Shown: positions 35,548-45,322, counted from the first letter of the stretch. The stretch is 51,892 nucleotides of DNA from Pseudomonas sp. ACN8 (GCF_002303925.1 NZ_MRCS01000046.1:1-51892); one strand, 5' to 3'. The notes: a model not told the origin generated them from the letters alone. Program-made: numbers and translations.

Positions 35548-36375
35548 ATGCAAGCCGTACAGCGTGAGATTGCTGAACAGCTCAAGGTCCAGCCGCCATT
35601 CGCCGACGAAGCCGCCCTTGAGGCCGAAGTCGCCCGGCGGGTGACCTTCATTCAGGACTGCCTGGTCAACTCCGGGCTCAAGACCCTGGTGCTGGGCATC
35701 AGTGGCGGTGTCGACTCCCTGACCGCCGGCCTGCTGGCCCAACGGGCCGTCCGGGAACTGCGTCAGCGCAGCGGTGATGCCGCGTACAAGTTCATCGCCG
35801 TGCGCCTGCCCTACGAAACCCAGTTCGATGAGCACGACGCCCAGGCTTCGGTGGATTTCATCAAGCCGGACGAGCGCCACACCGTGAACATCGGCCCGGC
35901 GGTCAAATCCCTGGCCAATGAGGTGGCGGCCTTCGAAGGCAAGCACGCGGTGTCGGTGGACTTCGTGCTCGGCAACACCAAGGCGCGCATGCGCATGGTC
36001 GCCCAGTACACCATCGCCGGCGCGGCCCATGGCCTGGTGATCGGCACCGATCACGCGGCGGAAGCGGTGATGGGTTTCTTCACCAAGTTCGGCGACGGCG
36101 CCTGCGACCTGGCGCCACTGAGTGGTCTGGTGAAAAACCAGGTCCGCGCTATCGCCCGCCGCTTCGGCGCGCCGAAGTCGCTGGTGGAGAAAGTCCCGAC
36201 CGCTGACCTTGAGGATCTGTCGCCGGGCAAACCGGACGAAGCCTCCCACGGCGTGACCTACGCCGAGATCGACGCGTTCCTGCACGGCGAGCCGGTGCGT
36301 GAAGAGGCGTTCAAGATCATTGTCGATACCTACAACAAGACCCATCACAAGCGGGTGATGCCGTTTGCGCCTTGA
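35548..36375 (+). CDS. nadE: NH3-dependent NAD synthetase
   Basis: The 275-aa N-type ATP pyrophosphatase has the P-loop SGGVDS (residues 52-57). It lacks a glutaminase domain, so it uses ammonia to amidate deamido-NAD, the last step of NAD synthesis. The motifs GTDHAAEAVMGFFTK and PTADLEDLSPGKPDE are typical of short bacterial NadE. AGGAG before the ATG overlaps the pncB stop codon region, suggesting coupling. A terminator follows. Confidence 0.95.
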   Translation: MQAVQREIAEQLKVQPPFADEAALEAEVARRVTFIQDCLVNSGLKTLVLGISGGVDSLTAGLLAQRAVRELRQRSGDAAYKFIAVRLPYETQFDEHDAQASVDFIKPDERHTVNIGPAVKSLANEVAAFEGKHAVSVDFVLGNTKARMRMVAQYTIAGAAHGLVIGTDHAAEAVMGFFTKFGDGACDLAPLSGLVKNQVRAIARRFGAPKSLVEKVPTADLEDLSPGKPDEASHGVTYAEIDAFLHGEPVREEAFKIIVDTYNKTHHKRVMPFAP

Positions 36376-36389
36376 GGCGTGAGTGAATG

Positions 36390-36430
36390 AAAAAGCCCGC
36401 TGAGGCGTGATCCTCAGCGGGCTTTTCTTT
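36390..36430 (+). terminator. Bidirectional terminator after nadE
   Basis: A 15-bp stem (AAAAGCCCGCTGAGG/CCTCAGCGGGCTTTT, 36391-36426) has A- and T-rich flanks. It ends nadE and could also stop transcripts from azurin on the other strand. Confidence 0.92.
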
Positions 36431-36461
36431 GACCATTAGATTCATTGATGCTGATGGCCCC

Positions 36462-36525
36462 TTCGCGAGCAGGCTCACTCCCACATTGACGGCGCAGTAC
36501 CTGTGGGAGCGAGCCTGCTCGCGAA
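36462..36525. repeat. REP pair (BIME)
   Basis: An inverted pair between nadE and azurin; the left unit has a CTCACTCCCAC variant. Confidence 0.88.
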
Positions 36526-36548
36526 GAACGATGACGCGGCGTGCCTGA

Positions 36549-36995
36549 TTACTTCAGAGTCACGGTGCCTTTCATCATCGAGATGTGGCCCGGGAACGAG
36601 CAGAAGAAACCGTACTTTTGAGCGGCATCGAGCTTGGACACATCGAAGGTTACCGAATCTGTCTCGCCAGCGCCGATGATCTTGGTGTGGGCGATCACGC
36701 GGGCGTCGCCTTCTTTCAGGTAGTTCTTGTCGATGCCGGCGCTCAGACCGTCGGTGGCGATCGGCTGCATGTCGGCTTCTTTACTCAGCACCCAGTTATG
36801 GCCCATGACGTTCTTCGGCAAGCTGCCGGAGTGCTTGAGTTCCACGGTAAACGTCTTGCAGCTCTTGTCGATTTCAATGGCCTTCGTGTCGAAAGACATC
36901 TGGTCGGTGGAGTCGACGGTGACTTTGCACTCGGCAGCCATCAATTGGCTGCTGGCCAGCGTCAACAGGGATACCGCAACAAGTTTGGCAAACAT
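36549..36995 (-). CDS. azu: Azurin
   Basis: The 148-aa precursor has a 20-residue signal peptide (ending QLMA) and mature start AECKVTVDS. The type 1 copper ligands are visible: His in MGHNWV, and Cys, His and Met in FFCSFPGHISMMKG. The disulfide Cys pair (AEC and SCKTF) is present. Azurin is a periplasmic electron carrier linked to denitrification or peroxide stress. ATG 36995 is the family start; the frame further upstream is not used. Confidence 0.96.
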   Translation of the reverse strand: MFAKLVAVSLLTLASSQLMAAECKVTVDSTDQMSFDTKAIEIDKSCKTFTVELKHSGSLPKNVMGHNWVLSKEADMQPIATDGLSAGIDKNYLKEGDARVIAHTKIIGAGETDSVTFDVSKLDAAQKYGFFCSFPGHISMMKGTVTLK

Positions 36996-37067
36996 GGTGA
37001 ATCTCCAAGACAGGGTTAACGAAATCGCGAATAAACAGAAGACTGCCTGAAAACTTCGCAAGTTCAT

Positions 37068-37081
37068 ATGACTTGAATCAA
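37068..37081 (-). promoter_or_regulatory. Possible ANR/FNR box upstream of azurin
   Basis: On the minus strand TTGAT-TCAA-GTCAT lies about 72 bases before the azurin start. The left half fits the TTGAT-N4-ATCAA consensus fully and the right half at 3 of 5 positions. ANR control of azu is known in P. aeruginosa. Confidence 0.4.
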
Positions 37082-37180
37082 AAACTGTATACAACTTTCG
37101 GGCTATGAGGCCGATGCAAATTATCTACCGGCCAAGTGTCTGGCCCGGACCTATCATCAGGCCGTCCCCCTTCAAATGGA

Positions 37181-37279
37181 ATGTCTGTCATGTCGATCAA
37201 CAGCCTGTTGTGCAGTTTGCTGGCCGCCTACGCCTGCGGCGCCAGCGGTACGTACGAAACGCCAGAACTCGAAGTCTAG
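37181..37279 (+). CDS. Possible 32-aa peptide
   Basis: A short frame (ATG 37181 or 37190) encodes MSINSLLCSLLAAYACGASG and a few more residues, a small hydrophobic peptide with two Cys. A weak GGA lies upstream. It lies in the 344-base gap between azurin and the LOG gene, which otherwise holds only promoter sequence. Real status is uncertain. Confidence 0.3.
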   Translation: MSVMSINSLLCSLLAAYACGASGTYETPELEV

Positions 37280-37339
37280 CCCTTGGAGTACCCTGCGCCT
37301 GCCTTTACTCTGTGGCCCTGATCGACCATGGAGCAAGGC

Positions 37340-37927
37340 ATGTCTTTAACATCCGTTTGTGTATTTTGTGGTGCCAGCACCGGCACCAACCCGGCTTACC
37401 GCGAAGCTGCCGTGGCCCTTGGCCGGGCATTGGCCGAGCGCAAGCTGACCCTGGTGTATGGCGGTGGCGCCGTGGGCCTGATGGGCATCGTCGCCGATGC
37501 GGCCCTGGCGGCCGGCGGTGAAGTGATCGGCATCATCCCGCAAAGCCTCAAGGACAAGGAAATCGGCCACAGCGGCCTGACTCGCCTGGAAGTCGTCGAT
37601 GGCATGCACGCGCGCAAAGCACGGATGGCCGAGCTCAGCGATGCCTTTATCGCGCTACCCGGTGGCCTTGGCACCCTCGAAGAACTGTTCGAAGTCTGGA
37701 CCTGGGGCCAGCTCGGCTACCACGGAAAACCGCTGGGATTGCTGGAAGTGAACGGTTTCTACAGCAAATTGACGTCTTTTCTCGATCATATCGTCGGCGA
37801 AGGCTTCGTTCGCGGGCAGCACCGTGACATGCTGCAAGTGAGCGAATCGCCGCAAACCCTGATCGATGCTCTGGATGCCTGGCAACCGTCCGTAGCGCCA
37901 AAATGGGCCGAGCAAAAACCCAACTAA
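37340..37927 (+). CDS. LOG-family protein (cytokinin-activating type)
   Basis: This 195-aa Rossmann-fold protein has the LOG family motifs VYGGGAVGLMG and PGGLGTLEELFE. LOG enzymes hydrolyse nucleoside 5'-monophosphates, releasing the base and ribose phosphate; plant-associated versions free active cytokinins. ATG 37340 has GGAG upstream within the gene's earlier in-frame ATG (37328), and it gives the usual start (MSLTSVCVFCGAS). Older names such as lysine decarboxylase-like are misleading. Confidence 0.88.
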   Translation: MSLTSVCVFCGASTGTNPAYREAAVALGRALAERKLTLVYGGGAVGLMGIVADAALAAGGEVIGIIPQSLKDKEIGHSGLTRLEVVDGMHARKARMAELSDAFIALPGGLGTLEELFEVWTWGQLGYHGKPLGLLEVNGFYSKLTSFLDHIVGEGFVRGQHRDMLQVSESPQTLIDALDAWQPSVAPKWAEQKPN

Positions 37928-37995
37928 CGGCTCGGCACCGATACAGGGCAGAATATGCGCCGCTCAACCTCACCTTCGACCCCAGAGGATCGCCC

Positions 37996-38175
37996 ATGGC
38001 TAAACCTAATTATTCCTTCGCCAAACGTCAGAGAGACTTGGCCAAGGAGCAGAAGAAAGAGGAAAAACTTCAGCGCAAGAAAGCTACAGCTGAAGAAGCG
38101 GCACTGAACCCTGAGGGTGAAGTGTCGGCAGAAGACGATGTTGATGCACCGAAAGACTCGGCGCCCGACGCCTGA
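37996..38175 (+). CDS. Small charged protein, 59 aa
   Basis: The 59-aa product has a basic, helical N-terminal half (MAKPNYSFAKRQRDLAKEQK) and an acidic C-terminal half rich in Glu, Asp and Ala. It follows the LOG gene on the same strand by 68 bases, with AGAGGAT upstream. Such proteins are widespread in Pseudomonas but I know of no tested function. Its charge pattern suggests an RNA- or protein-binding role, which is inference. Confidence 0.75.
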   Translation: MAKPNYSFAKRQRDLAKEQKKEEKLQRKKATAEEAALNPEGEVSAEDDVDAPKDSAPDA

Positions 38176-38218
38176 GAACCTCCGGGCCCGATAACCTGAT
38201 CAGGCCCACCGGATCCTC

Positions 38219-38318
38219 TGTAGGAGCGAGCTTGCTCGCGATGGTCGTTAACGATGACGCGGGAAACCGGTAGAAACACGGTGCCCCATCGTTTTTCGCG
38301 AGCAAGCTCGCTCCTACA
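38219..38318. repeat. REP pair (BIME)
   Basis: A pair with the GCGAGCAAGCTCGC/GCGAGCTTGCTCGC variant lies between two convergent genes. Confidence 0.9.
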
Positions 38319-38329
38319 GGGGACCTGCG

Positions 38330-39220
38330 TTAATCCAGAGGCATCACTGTGACGCGCACTTCCGGGTCATGGTTCCCTCCCCCCAGAATCACCCCCCGCA
38401 ACGGCGACACATCGGAAAAATCCCGGCCCCAGGCCAGGGTGATGTGCTCCAGCGCCGGTTGCACATTGTTGGTCGGATCGAAATCCACCCACCCCAGCAC
38501 CGGGCAAAACACCGAGACCCAGGCGTGGGACGCATCGGCACCGATCAGCCGTGGCTGGCCCGGTGGCGGCTGGGTCAGCAGGTAGCCGCTGATATACCTC
38601 GCCGCCAACCCTCTGGAGCGTACGCAAGCGAGCATCAGGTGGGCAAAGTCCTGGCAGACCCCGCGCCTACGCTCCAGCACCTCCACCAGCGGCGTCGCCA
38701 CCTGGGTCGCTTCGGCATCGAAGGTGAACTCACTGAAGATTTTCTCCATCAGCGCCTGCACGCCGAGCAACAACGCTCGACCGGGCGGAAAACAGCTTTG
38801 CGAAAACTCGACGAAGTTTTTCTTCAAATGCACATACGGCGATTCAAACCGGTATCGGCAGGCTTCCAGCAATTCGGGCGACAGCGGTTGGCTGCTGTAG
38901 GTCAGCGCGCTACGGGTCTCTTCCCATGCGGGTGACAGATTGAAGTCCAGTGCAGCTCGGGGCAGCACTTCAATGGTCAGGCTGGCGTTGACCAGCAATT
39001 CGTCGTGGGGACGCTCGAACGCCAGCCGGGTCAACGGATTGCCGAACACATCCAGTTCATCGCGACGCGAGGTCGGCTGCGGGCTGATCTGCAATTGCCG
39101 GTCGGTGCAGCGCTGCCAGGCACAAGGCCGTGGCCACAAATGCGCCAGTTGCTGGGCCAGGGACACCGGGCTGTCGTAGTGGTAATGGGTGTCGTGAAAA
39201 ATCTGGTAGTGGGCGCTCAT
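38330..39220 (-). CDS. Transglutaminase-like cysteine protein
   Basis: The 296-aa protein has a bacterial transglutaminase N-terminal beta domain and a transglutaminase-like core: Cys189 in RRGVCQDFAHL, His in DASHAWVSV and Asp in DFDPTNN, the Cys-His-Asp triad. Proteins of this type act as proteases or transamidases. It is the last gene of a three-gene cluster with ATP-grasp/alpha-E and DUF2126 proteins and its start overlaps the preceding stop by one base. No signal peptide, so it is cytoplasmic. Confidence 0.9.
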   Translation of the reverse strand: MSAHYQIFHDTHYHYDSPVSLAQQLAHLWPRPCAWQRCTDRQLQISPQPTSRRDELDVFGNPLTRLAFERPHDELLVNASLTIEVLPRAALDFNLSPAWEETRSALTYSSQPLSPELLEACRYRFESPYVHLKKNFVEFSQSCFPPGRALLLGVQALMEKIFSEFTFDAEATQVATPLVEVLERRRGVCQDFAHLMLACVRSRGLAARYISGYLLTQPPPGQPRLIGADASHAWVSVFCPVLGWVDFDPTNNVQPALEHITLAWGRDFSDVSPLRGVILGGGNHDPEVRVTVMPLD

Positions 39221-41706
39221 CAGACGGACACCGTGCGCTGGCTGACATCATCGACATGGGCGAAATGCCGCAGCGCCAGGCGATCGGAAACCTGCCCGCT
39301 GGCATCGGCGATCTCTTGCAGCAGCGCGGCCAGCCCCTCGATGGCGGCGCGAACACTGGCGTCGCCGAACAGCGGGTTTTCCAGGCAGCCCAGATCGAAT
39401 CGCGCCAGACGCTCGACCAATTGCGGCAGCGCTGCTTCGCGCGGCACGCCAAAGTCATCATTGAGGCGTTTGAGGGTGCGGGTCACCAGTTTCAACTGGA
39501 ACAACACGGCGTGAGGGTTCTGCTCGTCGAGCAATAGCAGGTCGAGCACCGGAATCATCTGCGCCACCGCCAGGTAGCGAGAACGGTAGGTGATGCTGCT
39601 GTTGCCCAGTTCCAGCAGCCATTCCAGCCCGGCCTGGCCGAAAGCCCCGGCGCCCCGAAGGAACGCCGCCAGGCTGGCGCTGAGAAATTGCAGGCGCTCG
39701 ATCCGCCGGCCAATCATCAGGAAACGCCAGCCTTCGTCCCGGGTCATGTCGTCCAGGGCAAAGCCGGACAGCGCCGCCAGGGACATCACCAGACGGTTGA
39801 GGAAATCCAGCAACTCGCCGAAATCCGGCTCTTCGGTTTCCAGCTCCATGGCTTCGCGCTGCAACTCCACCAGCGCCTGCCAGTTTTCCCGCGAGAGTTT
39901 GCCGCGCACCTGTGAAGCCGCCCACTGCAAGCGTTGCAGGTTGGAACGCAGGCTGAACGGCCAGTCATCGCCGAGCAACGCCGCCAACAGGCGCTCCGGC
40001 AACTCGCCCTCCTCGGGCAGCAGCATCAACCGTTCGCCGAGGTCCACCGCGGCCTGCAGGGCTTGCGGGTCGTCGCCGTCGACATAGCGCGCCAGCATGA
40101 TGCGCAGCAAACGGGCACTGTCGTCGCAACGTTCGCAGTAACGACCGAACCAGAACAGGTTTTCCACCACCCGCGACGGCAGGTACGGATCGCGCCGCAC
40201 AAGGTCATGCACACCGATGTTGCGCTGGGCCTTCCATTGTTCGCCGCTGGGTGCACGCTCGCCCAGCACCCAGGTGTCCTTGCTGGCCCCGCCGCGCTGC
40301 ATCGACACGACTTCGGCATCGGCTTGGGCGGCAACCCGGGTCAAGCCGCCGGGCAAGACCCGATAACCCTCACGGCTGGCCACCGCATACACGCGCATGC
40401 CGATGGCACGGGGTTGCAGTTGACCGCCTTCGGCTTGCCAGATCGGCGCCTGAGACAATTGTGCGAGCTCTTGCGCCACATAGGCGTATGGACGCGCCTG
40501 CATGCGCTCGGCGAGTTCCTGACGCTGCTTTTCACTCAAATCACGGCCAAATACAGGAGCAAAACTCTGGGACGGAAACGCCGGTTTGATCAGCAACTCC
40601 GGAAGCTTCTCCAGGGCCTGGGCCAGAACCGGCGCTTCGCCACACCACCAAGTGGCAATGGACGGCAGGGTCAGCTCTTCGCCAAACAGGAATTGATTGA
40701 TCCTCGGCAGAAAACCCAACAAACCGGGCGACTCCAGCACACCGCTGCCGAGGGCGTTGGCCACCAGCACCCGCCCCTGCCGCACGGCTTCCAGCAGGCC
40801 CGGCACGCCGAGGGCTGAGTCGGTACGCAGCTCCAGCGGATCGCAGAAATCGTCATCGAGTCGACGCATGATCGCGTGGACCCGACGCAGGCCACTCAGG
40901 GTCTTCAGATAGACCGTGGCGTCGCGCACCGTCAGGTCGCCGCCCTCCACCAGCGGATAACCGAGTTGGCGGGCCAGATACAGATGTTCAAAATAGCTTT
41001 CGTTGAAACGCCCCGGCGTCAGCAGCACGACCAACGGCGCGTCCCCGTCACTCGGGGCCTGACGGGCCAGGGTTTCCTGCAAGGTACGGAAGAACCCGGC
41101 CAGGTGCTGCACTTTCAGATCGCGGTACAACTCGGGAAAGGCCCGGGACACAATCGTACGGTTTTCCAGCGCATACCCGGCTCCCGAAGGCGCCTGGGTA
41201 CGATCCGCCGTCACCCACCAGCGGCCATCGGGTGTGCGCGCCAGGTCCACGGCATACAGATGCAGAAAGGCTTCGTCTGGCGGGCTGATGCCCTGACAGG
41301 GCCAAAGAAAGTTGTTGTGACCGAACACCAGCTCGACGGGCAGCAGACCTTCGGCAACCAGCCGTTGCGGGCCGTAAAGGTCAGCCAGCACGGCATTGAG
41401 CAATCGCGCCCGCTGAGCAATGCCGGCCGACAACTGTTGCCACTCATCGGCCGCGATGACATGGGGCAGCAGGTCCAGCTCCCACGGCCGGTCCGCGCCC
41501 TTCGGGTCGGCATAGACGTTATAGGTAACGCCGTTTTCCTGAATCTGCCGGGTCAGCAGGGCCTGACGCTGCACCAGTTGCGCCGGCGTGCTGCGTTGCA
41601 ACTGCTCGAACAGCCGGCGCCAGTGCGGGCGCACGGCACCACTGTCGTCGAGCAGTTCGTGATAGGTGCCCGCCGTCAGCGGGTAGCGGTCTAGCAGGTC
41701 AGGCAT
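39220..41706 (-). CDS. Circularly permuted ATP-grasp and alpha-E fusion protein
   Basis: The 828-aa protein joins two domains that are separate genes in many bacteria. Residues about 1-480 are a circularly permuted ATP-grasp (signs: LTPGRFNESYFEHLYLARQL, and VANALGSGVLESPGL). The rest, from about 500, is the helical alpha-E domain (DUF403; start VVENLFWFGRYCERCDD). Such cytoplasmic ATP-grasp proteins were predicted to form peptide or amide bonds. ATG 41706 (MPDLLDRYPLTAG) is preferred over a TTG seven codons upstream. It sits between two transglutaminase-type genes, suggesting a synthesis-and-cleavage peptide pathway. Confidence 0.88.
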   Translation of the reverse strand: MPDLLDRYPLTAGTYHELLDDSGAVRPHWRRLFEQLQRSTPAQLVQRQALLTRQIQENGVTYNVYADPKGADRPWELDLLPHVIAADEWQQLSAGIAQRARLLNAVLADLYGPQRLVAEGLLPVELVFGHNNFLWPCQGISPPDEAFLHLYAVDLARTPDGRWWVTADRTQAPSGAGYALENRTIVSRAFPELYRDLKVQHLAGFFRTLQETLARQAPSDGDAPLVVLLTPGRFNESYFEHLYLARQLGYPLVEGGDLTVRDATVYLKTLSGLRRVHAIMRRLDDDFCDPLELRTDSALGVPGLLEAVRQGRVLVANALGSGVLESPGLLGFLPRINQFLFGEELTLPSIATWWCGEAPVLAQALEKLPELLIKPAFPSQSFAPVFGRDLSEKQRQELAERMQARPYAYVAQELAQLSQAPIWQAEGGQLQPRAIGMRVYAVASREGYRVLPGGLTRVAAQADAEVVSMQRGGASKDTWVLGERAPSGEQWKAQRNIGVHDLVRRDPYLPSRVVENLFWFGRYCERCDDSARLLRIMLARYVDGDDPQALQAAVDLGERLMLLPEEGELPERLLAALLGDDWPFSLRSNLQRLQWAASQVRGKLSRENWQALVELQREAMELETEEPDFGELLDFLNRLVMSLAALSGFALDDMTRDEGWRFLMIGRRIERLQFLSASLAAFLRGAGAFGQAGLEWLLELGNSSITYRSRYLAVAQMIPVLDLLLLDEQNPHAVLFQLKLVTRTLKRLNDDFGVPREAALPQLVERLARFDLGCLENPLFGDASVRAAIEGLAALLQEIADASGQVSDRLALRHFAHVDDVSQRTVSV

Positions 41707-41794
41707 GGAAAACTCGGCAGACAGCAATGAACGGTCAGACTAACGCAGGCTCGTGACACCCGGATATACGAAAAATCCGAGCGTCGCGTACGGT

Positions 41795-44700
41795 TTAGAA
41801 ACGTCGCAAATCGAGTGTCATTGGTAGCTCGTCGTTGATTTCCAGTTTAGGTACAGGAAGTTTCCCTGGCGTGTGTCCGATGCGGAAGAAGCGCGCCATC
41901 CGCCGGCTCTCCGCTTCATTGGCATTGACCGGCAAGCTGTCATAGTTGCGCCCGCCCGGATGGGCGACGTGGTACTGACAACCGCCCAGCGAGCGCTGCA
42001 TCCAGGTGTCGAGCAGGTCGAACACCAGCGGCGCGTGAACCGGGATGGTCGGTTGCAGACAGTTGGCCGGTTGCCAGGCACGAAATCTCACGCCCGCGAC
42101 GAATTCGCCTACACGCCCCGTGGGCTGCAATGGCACCGGGATGCCGTTGCAGGTCAGCAGATAACGCTGGGGCGGTAGACCGCTGAGCTTGACCTGCAAA
42201 CGCTCCAGCGACGAATCCACGTAACGCACCGTACCGCCCACAGCGCCCTCTTCGCCCAGCACATGCCAGGGCTCGAGGGCTTGACGCAGTTCCAGCGCAA
42301 TGCCACTGACGGCGAAGTCGCCAACCTTGGGAAAACGGAACTCCAGATGCGCGGCGAACCATTCGGCCCGCACCGGATAACCGGCGGCGTTGAGGTCGAC
42401 GATAACATCGGCGAAGTCTTGCTCGATAAAGTGCGGCAACAGGAAGCGATCGTGCAGCTCCGTGCCCCAGCGCGCCAGTTTCGGCGGTGCATAGGGCTCG
42501 CGCCAGAACCGCGCGACCAGCGTCCGCAGCAACAGTTGTTGCGCCAGGCTCATGCGTGCATGGGGCGGCATCTCGAACGCGCGCAGCTCCAGCAACCCGA
42601 GGCGCCCGGTGGCTCCGTCCGGCGAATAGAGCTTGTCGATGCAGAACTCGGCGCGGTGGGTGTTGCCGGTCACATCGATCAGCAGATTGCGCAGCAGCCG
42701 GTCCACCAACCATGGAGGACATTCCTCGCCCGCTTCAGGCATCTGCGCGAAAGCGATCTCCAGTTCGTACAAGGCATCGTTGCGCGCTTCGTCGACACGG
42801 GGCGCCTGGGACGTCGGGCCGATGAACAAACCGGAAAACAGGTAGGACAGCGACGGGTGGTTGTGCCAGTAACTGATCAGGCTGCGCAATAGATCCGGGC
42901 GACGCAGAAACGGCGAGTCCCCCGGTGTCGCGCCACCCAGCACGAAATGGTTACCGCCACCCGTGCCGGTATGCCGGCCGTCGATCATGAACTTCTCGGT
43001 GGTCAGCCGGGTCTGGCGCGCTTGTTCGTAGAGGAATTCGGTGCGCTCGACCAGTTCATCCCAGGTCGCGGACGGCTGTACGTTGACCTCGATCACCCCC
43101 GGGTCCGGAGTGATGCGCAAGTTGCTCAGGCGCGGATCGCTCGGCGGCTCATAGCCCTCCAGCAACACCGGGCACAGCAACTCTTCGGCGGTGGCTTCGA
43201 TGGCGGCGACCAGTTCAAGGTAGTCCTCGACCCGTTCCAGCGGCGGCATGAACAGATACAACCGGCCTTCCCGCGCCTCGGCACAGAAGGCGGTGCGGGT
43301 CAGCCAGTCGGCGGATTCGTCAATCTTCGGTGCACGCTCCTGCACCTCGGCAGCTTCGTTTTTGCTTTGCAGTTGCGTGGTATCGGGCAGCGGCGGGAAA
43401 TCCTGATTCGGGTCTTGCGGATGAATGAACGGATACTCCGCCGCCTTCACCCACGGTTGCGAACCCAATGGCAAGCGATAACCCAGCGGCGAATCACCCG
43501 GCACCAGTCGGCAGTGCTCGTCGCGCAGATACCAGCGCCCGCTCTGCCACTGATCACCCTTGGCGGTGCGCGCCAGCGGCAGGACCTGGCCGATGACCTT
43601 GTCCAGGCCTTGGTTGAATACTTTGCGCAGGCGTGCCCGTTCCAGCGGTTCTTCCAGACGCGAGTCTTCGGCACTGACGTTCTGCGGCAGCATGCCTTCG
43701 CGCCAGAGGTAATAGAAATTGTCTTCGTAGGCTGGGAACACAAAGCGTGTCGGAATCTTAAGGCGTTCGGCGACGCTCGCCAGGAAACGCCCGGCCAGCG
43801 CGCCGTCGGCACCGTAGTCTTGCTGCTCGTCGGCGATCAGTGCGCTGTTGTGCCAGATCGGCACGCCGTCACGGCGCCAGTAGCAATTGAGCGACCAGCG
43901 CGGCAGTTGCTCGCCGGGGTACCACTTGCCCTGTCCGAAATGCACCAGCCCCTGGGGCGCGTAGTGCTTGCGCATGCGCTGGAACAGCTCGGCGGACAGC
44001 CGTCGCTTATCCGGTCCCAGTGCCGCGGTATTCCATTCGGCGCCGTCCGGGTCATCGATGGACACAAAGGTCGGCTCGCCACCCATGGTCAGGCGCACAT
44101 CGCCCTCCAGCAGGTCGGCATCGATCTGACGGCCCAGGGTCTGGATCGCCAGCCACTGGTCGTCGGTGTAGGGCTTGGTGACCCGTGGTGCCTCCCAAAT
44201 CCGTTCCACGGACATTTCGTGGCTGAATTCACACTCGCAGGGTTCCACCAAGCCGCTGATCGGCGCCGCAGAGGACGGATCGGGACTACAGGCCAACGGA
44301 ATGTGTCCTTCACCGGCAAACAGCCCGGAGGTCGCATCCAGGCCGATCCAGCCGGCGCCGGGCAGGTACACCTCGCACCAGGCATGCAGGTCGGTGAAAT
44401 CCACTTCGGTGCCGGACGGCCCGTCGAGACTTTTGACGTCGGCGGTCAGCTGGATCAGGTAGCCCGACACGAAACGCGCCGCCAGCCCCAGGTTGCGCAG
44501 CAGTTGCACCAGCAACCAGGCGGAATCGCGGCACGAACCGGACGCCTGGTCGAGGGTGTGCTCAGGCGTTTGTACGCCGGGCTCCATGCGGATCAGGTAG
44601 TCGATGTCTTCACTCAAACGCTGGTTGAGCGCGACGAGAAAGTCCACGGCGGGCAACGGCGTGCGGTCGATGCCGTCCAGGTAAGCCTTGAACTTCGGCG

Positions 44701-45070
44701 TCAGGGGCAGGGTTTCCAGGTACGGCGCCAGCTCCTTGCGCTCATCCGCGGCATAGGCGAAGGGGATCTTTTCCGCGTAGGGTTCGAGAAAGAAGTCGAA
44801 CGGATTGAAGATCGCCATTTCCGCCAGCAGATCGACCTCTATTCGCAATTCTTCGGTTTTTTCCGGGAACACCAACCGCGCCAGGTAATTGCCCTGAGGG
44901 TCCTGCTGCCAGTTGATGAAGTGCTGTTCGGGGGAGACTTTCAGCGCATAGGACAGAATCCGCGTGCGGCTGTGGGCGGCGGGACGCAGACGAACGATCT
45001 GCGGGCCGAGCTCGACAGCGCGGTCATAGCGGTAATGCGTAACGTGGTGCAATGCGACATGAATCGACAC
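41795..45070 (-). CDS. Transglutaminase-DUF2126 fusion protein, 1091 aa
   Basis: Residues 1-280 are a transglutaminase-like domain (Cys in GSCRDSAWL, His in FTDLHAWCEVY, Asp in GLDATSG). The remainder is DUF2126, a predicted amidoligase-related region with GGEPTFVSIDD, DGRHTGTGGGNHFVLGG and FCIDKLYSPDG. GTG 45070 is preceded by AGGAGG six bases upstream, a strong site, so the ATG eleven codons earlier is not used. First gene of the cluster. The substrate is unknown. A long open frame on the opposite strand (42947-45202) is a GC shadow. Confidence 0.88.
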   Translation of the reverse strand: MSIHVALHHVTHYRYDRAVELGPQIVRLRPAAHSRTRILSYALKVSPEQHFINWQQDPQGNYLARLVFPEKTEELRIEVDLLAEMAIFNPFDFFLEPYAEKIPFAYAADERKELAPYLETLPLTPKFKAYLDGIDRTPLPAVDFLVALNQRLSEDIDYLIRMEPGVQTPEHTLDQASGSCRDSAWLLVQLLRNLGLAARFVSGYLIQLTADVKSLDGPSGTEVDFTDLHAWCEVYLPGAGWIGLDATSGLFAGEGHIPLACSPDPSSAAPISGLVEPCECEFSHEMSVERIWEAPRVTKPYTDDQWLAIQTLGRQIDADLLEGDVRLTMGGEPTFVSIDDPDGAEWNTAALGPDKRRLSAELFQRMRKHYAPQGLVHFGQGKWYPGEQLPRWSLNCYWRRDGVPIWHNSALIADEQQDYGADGALAGRFLASVAERLKIPTRFVFPAYEDNFYYLWREGMLPQNVSAEDSRLEEPLERARLRKVFNQGLDKVIGQVLPLARTAKGDQWQSGRWYLRDEHCRLVPGDSPLGYRLPLGSQPWVKAAEYPFIHPQDPNQDFPPLPDTTQLQSKNEAAEVQERAPKIDESADWLTRTAFCAEAREGRLYLFMPPLERVEDYLELVAAIEATAEELLCPVLLEGYEPPSDPRLSNLRITPDPGVIEVNVQPSATWDELVERTEFLYEQARQTRLTTEKFMIDGRHTGTGGGNHFVLGGATPGDSPFLRRPDLLRSLISYWHNHPSLSYLFSGLFIGPTSQAPRVDEARNDALYELEIAFAQMPEAGEECPPWLVDRLLRNLLIDVTGNTHRAEFCIDKLYSPDGATGRLGLLELRAFEMPPHARMSLAQQLLLRTLVARFWREPYAPPKLARWGTELHDRFLLPHFIEQDFADVIVDLNAAGYPVRAEWFAAHLEFRFPKVGDFAVSGIALELRQALEPWHVLGEEGAVGGTVRYVDSSLERLQVKLSGLPPQRYLLTCNGIPVPLQPTGRVGEFVAGVRFRAWQPANCLQPTIPVHAPLVFDLLDTWMQRSLGGCQYHVAHPGGRNYDSLPVNANEAESRRMARFFRIGHTPGKLPVPKLEINDELPMTLDLRRF

Positions 45071-45258
45071 GGCGTGCCTCCTGCGAGCCCTAAGCGTATT
45101 CAAAAGCGGGCAAGACTTATGCCATCCAGCAGCGCTGGCGCTTTCTTCGGTTGCCTGAGGCAGTACAGCACCAAAATCGGGCGATGCGGGAAAATGGTTT
45201 GACGCAGGTGCACGTAAATGTGGCGATCCGTCAGAAATTGCTTGGCAGTTCCGGCCTC

Positions 45259-45322
45259 TTCGCGGGCAAGCCCGCTCCTACAGGGGAACGCATTTCATTG
45301 TAGGAGTGAGCCTGCTCGCGAT
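45259..45322. repeat. REP pair (BIME)
   Basis: A pair with a GCGGGCAAGCCCGC variant on the left and GGAGTGAGCC on the right. Confidence 0.85.

Noticed and set aside
42947..45202. A 751-codon open frame on the plus strand
   Set aside because: It lies wholly opposite the transglutaminase-DUF2126 gene, which has clear domains and a strong ribosome site. High-GC DNA often leaves such antisense frames open.
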